Source of the DNA: a virus
DNA: 38,091 nt
Virus record (IMG/VR): IMGVR_UViG_3300022752_000181
Span: 1 to 38,091 of that record
Direction: 5' to 3' (one strand)
Made by a program: the position numbers and the translations under genes
Shown: piece after piece, positions 13,484-20,387 of the stretch
How positions within the stretch are numbered: position 1 is the stretch's first letter
How the letters are laid out: every line of letters starts with the position of its first letter
The notes under the pieces: model-generated
What the model was told of the DNA's origin: nothing
What the model saw: only the letters and a program-made list of their open reading frames with translations
The model's database searches: none

Positions 13484-14466
13484 CTTATATTTTGGTTGAT
13501 ACTGCCAATTGTTTCTTTCGAGCTCGGCATGTTGTTAGAGGTAATCTCGAAGACAAAGTTGGTATGAGTATCCACACTATTCTGGGCAGTGTTCGCAAGG
13601 CCTGGAAAGACTTTAATGGTAGTCACGTAGTATTTGCATTAGAGGGTCGCTCTTGGCGTAAGGATCATTATGCTCCTTATAAGCGCAACCGCAGTGATGC
13701 TCGTGCTGCTCTTAGCCCAAGAGAAGCAGAAGAAGATCGTGTGTTTTGGGAAACATTTGATCAGTTTAAAGATTTTATTACCAACAAAACAAATACCACA
13801 GTCTTACATCATCCGCAACTAGAAGCAGATGATCTTATAGCAGGTTGGATTGATCTTCATCCTAATGATGATCATGTAATCATTAGTACTGATGGAGACT
13901 TTGCTCAACTCGTTGCACCAAATGTTCGTCAATATAATGGAGTGATGCAGATCACCACTACTCACAAAGGCTACTTCGATGAAAAGGGCAAACCTGTTAA
14001 AGATAAGAAAACAGGAGAAGTAAAGCCTGCTCCAGATCCAGAATGGTTATTATTTGAAAAATGTATGCGTGGAGATACTTCAGATAATATATTCAGTGCT
14101 TATCCCGGTGTTCGTGAAAAAGGCACTAAGAATAAAGTAGGTTTAAGAGATGCCTTCAACGATCGTAATACCAAAGGCTGGGCATGGAACAACCTCATGC
14201 TACAACGTTGGACAGATCATGAAGGACAAGAGCAACGGGTAAAAGAGTGTTATGAACGTAATCGATTGCTATGTGATTTAAGAGCACAACCACAAGAAAT
14301 ACGTGATCTCATGTTTGATGTTATTAACGAAACGATTAACTCGAGAAAAAATATTCCACAGGTTGGTATTCGTCTGTTGAAATTCTGTGCAGAATATGAT
14401 CTACAAAAAATCAGCGAACAGATTAAAACCTATGCTGAACCACTTAATGCGAGGTATACTATATGA
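13480..14466 (+). CDS. rnh: 5'-3' exonuclease / RNase H (T4 rnh-like, FEN family)
   Basis: 328 residues. Metal-binding motifs in order: D7 (ILVDTANCFFR), E55 in FALEGRSWRKD, where many homologues have Asp, then E115-A-D117-D118 (LEADDLIAG), D138 and D140 (STDGDFAQL), and the helix-hairpin-helix region near GDTSDNIFSAYPGV. In phage T4 this enzyme removes RNA primers from lagging-strand fragments and acts as a flap nuclease. The protein is of the family's normal length (T4 RNase H is about 305 residues). It overlaps both neighbours by 4 bases. The gene is less AT-rich than those after it. Confidence 0.88.
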   Translation: MTYILVDTANCFFRARHVVRGNLEDKVGMSIHTILGSVRKAWKDFNGSHVVFALEGRSWRKDHYAPYKRNRSDARAALSPREAEEDRVFWETFDQFKDFITNKTNTTVLHHPQLEADDLIAGWIDLHPNDDHVIISTDGDFAQLVAPNVRQYNGVMQITTTHKGYFDEKGKPVKDKKTGEVKPAPDPEWLLFEKCMRGDTSDNIFSAYPGVREKGTKNKVGLRDAFNDRNTKGWAWNNLMLQRWTDHEGQEQRVKECYERNRLLCDLRAQPQEIRDLMFDVINETINSRKNIPQVGIRLLKFCAEYDLQKISEQIKTYAEPLNARYTI

Positions 14467-14924
14467 ATTTAATATCTAAAGAACTTATTCCAGATAAAGA
14501 ATGGATTTTAAAAGACGGCGATAACAAGATAGGATCTATTCAAAAAAATAAAAAAGGTTACAATTTATATAAAAATGGAAAAAGAATTCAATTCAAGGCC
14601 ATCGACAATCTAGGTATAGAATTACCAAAAAAAAATCTAGAATCTAAAATAGAATTTTCGGAAGTTCACCAAATTTATGAATACCCGTGTAGCTCAAAAC
14701 CGTTTGAACCTATATACAATATAGTTAAAAAATTACCAATTTTTACTAAAAGTAAAAAAAGTAAAAGTCATTTCTGTGCAGGATACTATATAATTCAATT
14801 TAGAAAAGGCTGGGTTAAAAGTTATTGTCCTAAATTAATTACCTTAGAGAGATACCCTTATAAAGGCCCATTTAAAACAGAAACAGAGATGAAATCTGAA
14901 TTAAATAAAATTAATAAATTATGA
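14463..14924 (+). CDS. 153-residue conserved phage hypothetical protein
   Basis: Begins MNLISKELIPDKEWILKDGD. The second half carries YEYPCSSKPFEPIYNIVKKL and SHFCAGYYIIQFRKGWVKSY, followed by LITLERYPYKGPFKTE. The aromatic- and Lys-rich blocks look like a conserved fold, and I recognise this pattern in marine T4-like phages near replication genes, without function. Four-base overlaps on both sides place it in the same transcript as rnh. Three Cys residues with no clear zinc pattern. Confidence 0.78.
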   Translation: MNLISKELIPDKEWILKDGDNKIGSIQKNKKGYNLYKNGKRIQFKAIDNLGIELPKKNLESKIEFSEVHQIYEYPCSSKPFEPIYNIVKKLPIFTKSKKSKSHFCAGYYIIQFRKGWVKSYCPKLITLERYPYKGPFKTETEMKSELNKINKL

Positions 14925-15142
14925 AACCTCTCAATACACTTTACATAGAAGAATTTTTAGAAAAAGCTAAAATTGCTCTGAAAACAAACCAAAAAAATCT
15001 TCAGTTAAGCCAAAAAGAATATACAGATCTTGCAAATAGTCTAGCTATTGTAATGGCAAGATTATCAGGTGAATTAGATAAAAAAATATTTGATACTTCA
15101 AACGAAGTAGTAAAGATTAATTTGGATGGTGGTAAATTCTAA
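14921..15142 (+). CDS. 73-residue helical phage hypothetical protein
   Basis: MKPLNTLYIEEFLEKAKIAL, then NQKNLQLSQKEYTDLANSLA and a final strand ending NLDGGKF. Mostly helical with an acidic/amide character. The sequence motif with TNQKNL and the terminal DGG-x-F is one I recall from marine phages, but no function is attached. It ends 41 bases before a GTG-start gene, and a possible promoter lies in its last codons. Confidence 0.75.
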   Translation: MKPLNTLYIEEFLEKAKIALKTNQKNLQLSQKEYTDLANSLAIVMARLSGELDKKIFDTSNEVVKINLDGGKF

Positions 15143-15149
15143 TCTATAA
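15121..15149 (+). promoter_or_regulatory. Possible promoter upstream of the 15183 gene
   Basis: TTGGAT at 15121-15126 (3 of 6 to TTGACA) is 17 bases before a perfect TATAAT at 15144-15149. The expected start near 15156 precedes a GGAGAG ribosome binding site. The same region contains AATAAATA (15147-15154), which also fits the T4/cyanophage late promoter form NATAAATA, so it could be early-type, late-type or neither. Confidence 0.4.
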
Positions 15150-15182
15150 TAAATATATACGCACTTTTGGAGAGCGTATATT

Positions 15183-15485
15183 GTGAGCAGACCTAAACCC
15201 CAAATATTGATTGAAATCACAAATAAAAAAAATTATAAAACAGATCAAGTTTTAGAAGCTGAAGCTATTTGGGCAGTTTTTTACAAAGACAAACCAATCA
15301 ATCTAAAAACTACAACGAGTATGATAGTACAACAAATAGGCCCCAAATATAAAAAGGTAAGTTTTAGTAATGCAGGACACGCATTTAATCTAGCAGAAAA
15401 ATTAAATAGACAGTATTCTTGTAAAGATTTTTCTGTATACAAATTAACCACAGGCGAGAAGCTTGTAGATGAACCAAAAAGTTAA
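15183..15485 (+). CDS. 100-residue conserved phage protein, MSRPKP type
   Basis: Starts at GTG (15183) with GGAGAG about 10 bases upstream; no ATG in frame nearby gives a better start. The protein MSRPKPQILIEITNKKNYKT, then VLEAEAIWAVFYKDKPINLK and YKKVSFSNAGHAFNLAEKLN, is a conserved marine phage type of unknown role. It has an alternating strand/helix pattern and could be a small alpha/beta fold. The last 17 bases overlap the next gene. Confidence 0.75.
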   Translation: MSRPKPQILIEITNKKNYKTDQVLEAEAIWAVFYKDKPINLKTTTSMIVQQIGPKYKKVSFSNAGHAFNLAEKLNRQYSCKDFSVYKLTTGEKLVDEPKS

Positions 15486-15855
15486 ACTTACTGAATATCT
15501 AATGAACGAAATGGGGCTAGAAAAAACCCCAAAAAGTATCAAAAAATATATATCACTTTGGTGGAAAAATCCTAGGCAAAAAAATAAAGGTGGGCTAAGA
15601 CTTACTGAGTTAGGTTTTAGAGTTATCACTCAGGCAGAAATTAAAAGCTATAAAATTACTCTAGAAAATCCTATTACAAATTTAGAAAATAACTTTATTA
15701 TCTGGTTAGACAATTATTTCAATTGTCCCTTTTATCTTACAAACAAAGAAATTTTTGTATTTGAAGAAAAAACTGCTGTTCAGGCTATTCTTTTTTCTGG
15801 AAATTTAAAAATGTGGCATAAGGCCCACAAAAAAAACAAAGAAAAAACTAGTTGA
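15469..15855 (+). CDS. 128-residue conserved phage protein, LTEYLMNE type
   Basis: MNQKVKLTEYLMNEMGLEKT, then IKKYISLWWKNPRQKNKGGL, LTELGFRVITQAEIK and ENNFIIWLDNYFNCPFYLTN, ending in a Lys-rich tail. I recognise this combination (SLWW, GGLRLTE, IWLDNY-x-x-CPF) from many marine phages. No function is known to me. The KNKGGLRL stretch with surrounding basic residues is compatible with nucleic-acid contact, an inference. The next promoter begins in its last codons. Confidence 0.78.
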   Translation: MNQKVKLTEYLMNEMGLEKTPKSIKKYISLWWKNPRQKNKGGLRLTELGFRVITQAEIKSYKITLENPITNLENNFIIWLDNYFNCPFYLTNKEIFVFEEKTAVQAILFSGNLKMWHKAHKKNKEKTS

Positions 15856-15880
15856 CAACTTCCTAACTTCTCAATATAAT
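15852..15880 (+). promoter_or_regulatory. Perfect sigma70-type promoter of the MoxR gene
   Basis: TTGACA at 15852-15857 and TATAAT at 15875-15880, 17 bases apart, are full consensus. The start would be near 15887, giving a leader of about 42 bases with a GAGAGAAG ribosome binding site before the ATG at 15929. Unlike the promoters at 5156 and 17042, it lacks the downstream TATATTGT arm. Confidence 0.85.
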
Positions 15881-15928
15881 AGAGACTCATAAACAATTTT
15901 TTGTAGTTTAACTTTTAGAGAGAAGCAA

Positions 15929-17014
15929 ATGGCAAAGAAAGAAGTCAGCACTAATCGCACTGTTAGCCCCAATGGTGCCAAGGCAGCGATCCGTAAGGCA
16001 ATGGCTAAAAAACGTCCTATCTTTATGTGGGGCCCTCCAGGCATTGGCAAGTCAGACATTGTCAAGCAGATTGGCGCAGACCAGGATCGTGAAGTAATCG
16101 ATGTTCGATTGAGCCTTTGGGAGCCCACTGACATCAAAGGCATCCCATATTACAACAGCCAAGCTAATACTATGACTTGGGCTCCTCCTTCAGAATTGCC
16201 CACTGATCCAGACAGTAAAGCCATTCTGTTTCTTGATGAGCTGAACTCAGCGGCTCCTGCTACCCAGGCTGCGGCTTACCAACTTATTCTCAATCGTCGT
16301 GTAGGTACTTATATTCTACCCAAAGGTGTAGATATTGTGGCTGCTGGTAATCGTGAGGCAGACAAGGGCGTAACTTATCGTATGCCTGCTCCGTTGGCTA
16401 ATCGTTTTATCCATTTGGAACTTGAGGTAGATTTTGATGACTGGCTTCAGTGGGCTACCCTTAACAAGGTACATGAGCAGGTTGTAGGCTATGTTGGTTT
16501 TGCCAAACAAGATCTCTACGACTTTGATCCAAAGTCAGCAAGCCGTTCATTTGCTACTCCACGTTCTTGGTCATTCGTTAGTGATCTTTTGGAAGATGAC
16601 GATATCAGTGAAAACACGCTAACTGACTTGGTGTCAGGTGCTGTTGGTGAAGGTCTTGCTGTTAAGTTTATGGCTCACCGTAAAGTTGCCAAACAGATGC
16701 CCAAGCCTGAGGACATCCTAGCAGGCAAGGTCAAAGAGTTCACAGTAAAAGAGATCTCAGCAATGTATTCGCTGACTATCTCAATGTGCTACGAACTCCA
16801 AGAGGCAGACAAGAAGCAGGTCAAAGGTTGGGACTCTATGGCAGACAACTTCTTTGGGTTTATGATGGATAATTTCCCAACTGAATTGGTAGTTATGGGT
16901 GCCAAAGTTGCTCTAACTAACTATGCTTTGCCGTTTGACGCCAGCAAGTTGAAGAACTTTGATAGGTTCCACGACAAGTATGGAAAATACATTATCCAAG
17001 CAATGGAAGGATAA
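15929..17014 (+). CDS. MoxR-type AAA+ ATPase
   Basis: 361 residues. Walker A GPPGIGKS at 35-42, Walker B ILFLDE at about 99-104, sensor-1 Asn at about 140 (VAAGNREADKG), and an arginine-bearing segment MPAPLANRF. The insert WEPTDIKGIPYY after strand 2 is typical of MoxR/dynein-related AAA proteins. These form ATP-driven rings that work with a VWA partner to insert cofactors or remodel proteins, and a VWA gene follows after a terminator. Phage CobS-like proteins are the main alternative label, but the pairing fits MoxR better. The gene is less AT-rich than its neighbours and ends at its own terminator. Confidence 0.88.
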   Translation: MAKKEVSTNRTVSPNGAKAAIRKAMAKKRPIFMWGPPGIGKSDIVKQIGADQDREVIDVRLSLWEPTDIKGIPYYNSQANTMTWAPPSELPTDPDSKAILFLDELNSAAPATQAAAYQLILNRRVGTYILPKGVDIVAAGNREADKGVTYRMPAPLANRFIHLELEVDFDDWLQWATLNKVHEQVVGYVGFAKQDLYDFDPKSASRSFATPRSWSFVSDLLEDDDISENTLTDLVSGAVGEGLAVKFMAHRKVAKQMPKPEDILAGKVKEFTVKEISAMYSLTISMCYELQEADKKQVKGWDSMADNFFGFMMDNFPTELVVMGAKVALTNYALPFDASKLKNFDRFHDKYGKYIIQAMEG

Positions 17015-17039
17015 AAAGGGCCCGCAAGGGGCCTTTTTT
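17013..17039 (+). terminator. Rho-independent terminator after the MoxR gene
   Basis: The stem AAAAAGGGCCC pairs with GGGCCTTTTTT around the loop GCAAG, giving 11 base pairs including one G-T pair, and ends in a run of six T. It starts within the stop codon of the MoxR gene. The symmetry of A and T runs means it could also act on the other strand. It separates two units that each have a promoter. Confidence 0.9.
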
Positions 17040-17041
17040 GA

Positions 17042-17070
17042 TTGCTTTATTTTTTGAATGACTATATAAT
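17042..17070 (+). promoter_or_regulatory. Promoter of the VWA gene
   Basis: A perfect TATAAT at 17065-17070 lies 17 bases downstream of TTGCTT (3 of 6) at 17042-17047, immediately after the terminator. The weak -35 box suggests help from an activator or from the adjacent inverted repeat. A leader of about 25 bases with GGAGAAAC precedes the ATG at 17101. Confidence 0.55.
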
Positions 17071-17083
17071 AAGTGTATATTGT
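17061..17083. promoter_or_regulatory. Inverted repeat over -10 and start site, matching 5175-5197
   Basis: ACTATATA at 17061-17068 and TATATTGT at 17076-17083 are inverted arms with 7 of 8 pairs matched and a 7-base spacer. Arm sequences, spacing and position relative to TATAAT are the same as at 5175-5197. This is a candidate operator shared by two promoters 12 kb apart. Confidence 0.5.
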
Positions 17084-17100
17084 AAACAACGGAGAAACAA

Positions 17101-18375
17101 ATGACTTCAGTGATGAAAAGTGAGAAACTCAAAAAAGTAAAATGGGAAGGTAAGACTTTTAATTCTCAAGAGAAGGCACGTATTTTGGATAAACTTATCA
17201 CTGCCCGTGTAGGTTTGCTATTGCGTCATCCATTCTTTGGTAATTTGGCAACTCGTATGCATATGATTGATGCTTCGGATTGGTGCCAGACTTTGGCCAC
17301 TGACGGCAGGAATTTCTACTTCAATTATGGGTTTGTAAATGAACTCAGTCCCAAAGAATGTGAGTTTGGCTTTGCTCACGAAGTCCTACATAATATCTTT
17401 GATCATATGGGCCGTCGTGAAGGTCGTGATCCCATGCTGTCAAACATTGCCGCAGACTATGCCGCTAACCAAATTCTAAAAGATGAGAAGATTGGAACAG
17501 TGCCTACCTGGATCAAAATCTTCCAAGATGACAAGTATCGTGGTAAGAGCTACGAGGAAATCTATGCCGACCTCTACGAGAAAGCAGAGAAAATTGATCT
17601 TGGAGAATTAGGCGAACTCCTTGATGATCACCTTGATGATGAGGACGATGATGGGGACGGCGACTGTGAAAATGGTAATAAACAAGGAAAAGGTCGCCCT
17701 CGTTTGAGCAAAGAAGCACGCCAAAAGATTCGTGACGAAATCAAAGAGGCTATGATTGCCGCGGCACAGAGTGCCGGTGCAGGTAAAGTTCCGGCAGGAA
17801 TCCAGCGTATGATCAAGGACTTAACTGAGCCTAAAATGGATTGGCGTCAGTTATTACGTATGAGTATTCAAAGTATCATCAAAAGCAATTTCAGTTTTAC
17901 TCGTCCAAATCGTAAAAGCCAACATACAGGAGCAGTGCTTCCGGGCATGATGAATGAAGAAACCATTGACGTCAGTGTTGCCATTGACATGAGCGGTAGT
18001 ATCAGTGATCGTCAAGCCAACGACTTCATCAGTGAGGTCAAGGGTATTATGGATGAATATGTGGACTTTAAATTGAACTTGTGGTGTTTTGACACAGAAG
18101 TCTACAACTATGCTGAGTTCTCCGGAGATAACGCAGACGAGATCATGGACTATAAAGTCAAAGGTGGTGGTGGTACTGACTTTGTAGCCAATTGGGAGTT
18201 CATGAAAGAAAAGGGCATTGAGCCCAAACGCTTCATTATGTTTACAGATGGTTATCCATGTGGTGACTGGGGCGACGAGGACTATTGCGAAACCCTGTTT
18301 GTTATCCACGGACCTGAGGGAGGGAATTCTTCTTTAATTGTTGCTCCATTTGGCCAGACTGCCTACTACAAATGA
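17101..18375 (+). CDS. HExxH metallopeptidase-like / VWA protein (DUF2201 type)
   Basis: 424 residues. The N-terminal half has the zinc-binding HEVLH at 93-97 (FGFAHEVLHNIFDHMG) and ISNIAADYAANQIL-like sequence after it (DYAANQ), as in the metallopeptidase-like domain paired with VWA proteins. A strongly acidic Asp-rich linker follows at about residues 175-195. The C-terminal half holds the VWA fold with the metal-binding D296-M-S298-G-S300 (VAIDMSGSISDRQ) and GGGGTDF. Such proteins partner MoxR ATPases, encoded just upstream. The actual target is unknown. Promoter and inverted repeat lie in front, and it overlaps the next gene by 4 bases. Confidence 0.85.
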   Translation: MTSVMKSEKLKKVKWEGKTFNSQEKARILDKLITARVGLLLRHPFFGNLATRMHMIDASDWCQTLATDGRNFYFNYGFVNELSPKECEFGFAHEVLHNIFDHMGRREGRDPMLSNIAADYAANQILKDEKIGTVPTWIKIFQDDKYRGKSYEEIYADLYEKAEKIDLGELGELLDDHLDDEDDDGDGDCENGNKQGKGRPRLSKEARQKIRDEIKEAMIAAAQSAGAGKVPAGIQRMIKDLTEPKMDWRQLLRMSIQSIIKSNFSFTRPNRKSQHTGAVLPGMMNEETIDVSVAIDMSGSISDRQANDFISEVKGIMDEYVDFKLNLWCFDTEVYNYAEFSGDNADEIMDYKVKGGGGTDFVANWEFMKEKGIEPKRFIMFTDGYPCGDWGDEDYCETLFVIHGPEGGNSSLIVAPFGQTAYYK

Positions 18376-18656
18376 GTCTCAATAGAGGGGAAATAAATCC
18401 ATTGAGTGTTCTGAGATTAAGGAAATTAAACTTTATTCCAGAACATTTTCATGTGGTCACTATTGAGCGTGGATTTCGAGATATCAGAAATATAGACCAC
18501 TGGATTGACTATAACTTAAATAGTCGTTATGCTATAGAGCAGTCTGTAGACATCCGAGATAAAACTAAAATTAGTCACGTAATAAAAATTGGGTTAGAAG
18601 ATCCAAAAGAAATTACCATGCTAACATTAGGATGTAAATTTTTATATAATACATAG
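18372..18656 (+). CDS. 94-residue hypothetical protein, possible LKW-tail relative
   Basis: MSLNRGEINPLSVLRLRKLN, a His/Tyr-rich middle and a tail KIGLEDPKEITMLTLGCKF. The tail matches the family pattern (D-P-x-x-x-T-M-x-x-L) of the 3564, 3800 and 4939 genes but has lost the final K-W. It starts with ATGA overlapping the VWA stop. Unknown function. The family link is by eye only. Confidence 0.65.
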   Translation: MSLNRGEINPLSVLRLRKLNFIPEHFHVVTIERGFRDIRNIDHWIDYNLNSRYAIEQSVDIRDKTKISHVIKIGLEDPKEITMLTLGCKFLYNT

Positions 18657-18664
18657 GAGAATAT

Positions 18665-18868
18665 ATGGAAAACACAGAACAAACATCAGAGCAACCTACC
18701 CCAGAACTCACTGTTAACGATCTTAACAATGTCAAAGCAATAATTGAAGCAGCAGTTAGACGTGGCACATTTAATGCCAATGAGATTTCAGGTGTAGGTG
18801 CTGCTTATGATAAGCTAACAACCTTTTTAAATTCAATTTCAAATCAAAAAACAAACACTGAAAATTAA
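18665..18868 (+). CDS. 67-residue conserved phage hypothetical protein
   Basis: MENTEQTSEQPTPELTVNDL, then NNVKAIIEAAVRRGTFNANE and a C-terminal helix ending SNQKTNTEN. The disordered acidic N-terminus and short helical domain (about residues 14-58) match a small protein found in T4-like cyanophages next to structural genes. No function known. Ribosome binding site TAGGAGA lies upstream of the ATG. Confidence 0.75.
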   Translation: MENTEQTSEQPTPELTVNDLNNVKAIIEAAVRRGTFNANEISGVGAAYDKLTTFLNSISNQKTNTEN

Positions 18869-18880
18869 TTAGGAGTTGAA

Positions 18881-19507
18881 ATGAAACATGTCGGTAAAAT
18901 GAAAAACAATTCTGCTAAAATAGCAGTGGCATATAGAACATTGCCGGGTGATTCAGCTAGTGCACTGGTTATTGGAACAAACGGTTTACCAGATAGTCAC
19001 CACGATGCACTAATGAGCTTAATTGAAAGTGATGCAGGACAACAGGCCAATGAATTAGCAGACGTATTAGCAACAAGACGATTTCCAGATGGATCAGTGA
19101 TGTTGGCTTATCTTCATTCTAACGGGCATTTAACAAAGGTTAAAACTTCAATGGTCATCATGACGCCTAACGTAGTTACAACCTTACCACTAGATCAATT
19201 AAATGAATTGATTGCAAAGGATAAAGGGGTTAGTGTAGAAGATCTTGCAGTAAAAGAAGATGGCTCTGCTCCAGTTAAAAAAACGAATAGTGTTCCTCCT
19301 GCAAATAGCCCAGAAGCAAAAAAACTTGTCGAAGAAGCACCATATCATCCCGGATATGAAGGGGCTGTAATTAAAGATGAAAAACCAGTAACCGCAGCAG
19401 ATTTGAGATCAATGGCTGACAAGCTTTTTAAAGAGGCTCAGGCCTTAAGAAAAAAAGCAGAAGAAATAGAGCCAACGAAGAAAAAAACCAAAGTAGCAAA
19501 TGAATAA
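18881..19507 (+). CDS. 208-residue conserved marine phage protein, MKHVGKMKNN type
   Basis: MKHVGKMKNNSAKIAVAYRT, then a fold rich in short helices (HHDALMSLIESDAGQQANEL, RRFPDGSVMLAYL), MSTPNV-like segment TMVIMTPNVV in related copies, here MVIMTPNVVTTL, and a Pro/Lys-rich C-terminus with a coiled stretch (about 175-200). I recognise this as a widespread marine T4-like phage protein of unknown function. Its ribosome binding site GGAGTTGAA resembles the array junctions at the left of the window. It overlaps thyA by 8 bases. Confidence 0.78.
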   Translation: MKHVGKMKNNSAKIAVAYRTLPGDSASALVIGTNGLPDSHHDALMSLIESDAGQQANELADVLATRRFPDGSVMLAYLHSNGHLTKVKTSMVIMTPNVVTTLPLDQLNELIAKDKGVSVEDLAVKEDGSAPVKKTNSVPPANSPEAKKLVEEAPYHPGYEGAVIKDEKPVTAADLRSMADKLFKEAQALRKKAEEIEPTKKKTKVANE

Positions 19508-20387
19508 AAACGAAAAAATATATCTTAATGCTTTACAAAATGTTTTAACGACTGGAGAAAGTAGAAAAGATAGAACTGGAACTGGTACATTATGTAAATT
19601 TGGTCTTACTCTTAGATTTGATCTATCAGAAGGGTTTCCTGCAATTACAACTAAAAAACTTGCATGGAAAGCAGTAGTAAGCGAGCTATTGTGGTTTATT
19701 GAAGGAAGTGGAGATGAATACAGATTACGTGAAATTTTACACGGTAATAGATATTCGGAAAAAACCACAATATGGACAGATAATGCTCAAGCACCTTATT
19801 GGACATCTAAAAGATTACAAAGACATCCAGGAGACCTTGGAAGAATATATGGTGTACAATGGAGACGCTGGCGTAAACCTTTAATTAGAATAAACAAAGT
19901 TGTGTTAGCAAATCACGATCAATTATTAGAATTAGTTGACGGGTTAAAGAAAGATCCAGATAGTAGACGTCATATAATCACAGCATGGAATCCTGGTGAA
20001 CTGGAAATCATGGCATTGCCACCGTGTCATATGATGGCTCAATTCTATGTAAGCAATGATAAAAAACTAAGTTGTCAAATGTATCAAAGATCAGCCGACA
20101 TGTTTCTAGGAGTGCCATTTAATATAGCAAGCTATAGTTTATTCACCCATTTATTGGCACAAGTTTGTAATTACACAGTAGGAGAGCTAATAATAAACTT
20201 AGGTGATGCACACATATATAAAAACCATATTGAGCAAGTTTCCGAACAGTTGACAAGAAATCCATACCCTTCTCCTATACTGAATTTAGATACGTCTATC
20301 ACTGATATAACTAAATTCAGTATGGAAAGTATTAATTTGATTGACTATAAATGTCATGAACAAATTAAAGCACAAATGGCTATTTAA
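19500..20387 (+). CDS. thyA: Thymidylate synthase
   Basis: 295 residues, near the family's usual length. Motifs: RKDRTGTGT near the start, SELLWFIEGS, GRIYGVQWRRW, DSRRHIITAWNP, the active-site Cys (about residue 176) in ALPPCHMMAQFYV, QRSADMFLGVPFNIASYS, and LGDAHIYKNH. It converts dUMP to dTMP with methylenetetrahydrofolate, supplying thymidine for phage DNA. The minus-strand structural operon ends against it, with stop codons overlapping (20384-20387). Confidence 0.93.
   Translation: MNKNEKIYLNALQNVLTTGESRKDRTGTGTLCKFGLTLRFDLSEGFPAITTKKLAWKAVVSELLWFIEGSGDEYRLREILHGNRYSEKTTIWTDNAQAPYWTSKRLQRHPGDLGRIYGVQWRRWRKPLIRINKVVLANHDQLLELVDGLKKDPDSRRHIITAWNPGELEIMALPPCHMMAQFYVSNDKKLSCQMYQRSADMFLGVPFNIASYSLFTHLLAQVCNYTVGELIINLGDAHIYKNHIEQVSEQLTRNPYPSPILNLDTSITDITKFSMESINLIDYKCHEQIKAQMAI

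Noticed and set aside
17854-18309. 151-residue ORF on the minus strand inside the VWA gene
   Set aside because: It is fully antisense to a well-supported gene with HExxH and VWA motifs, and its sequence shows no recognisable domain. It arises from the codon pattern of the plus-strand gene.
18621-18650. Possible promoter CTAACA with TATAAT before the 18665 gene
   Set aside because: The predicted start would fall within the ribosome binding site of that gene. The AT-rich end of the previous gene explains the match.
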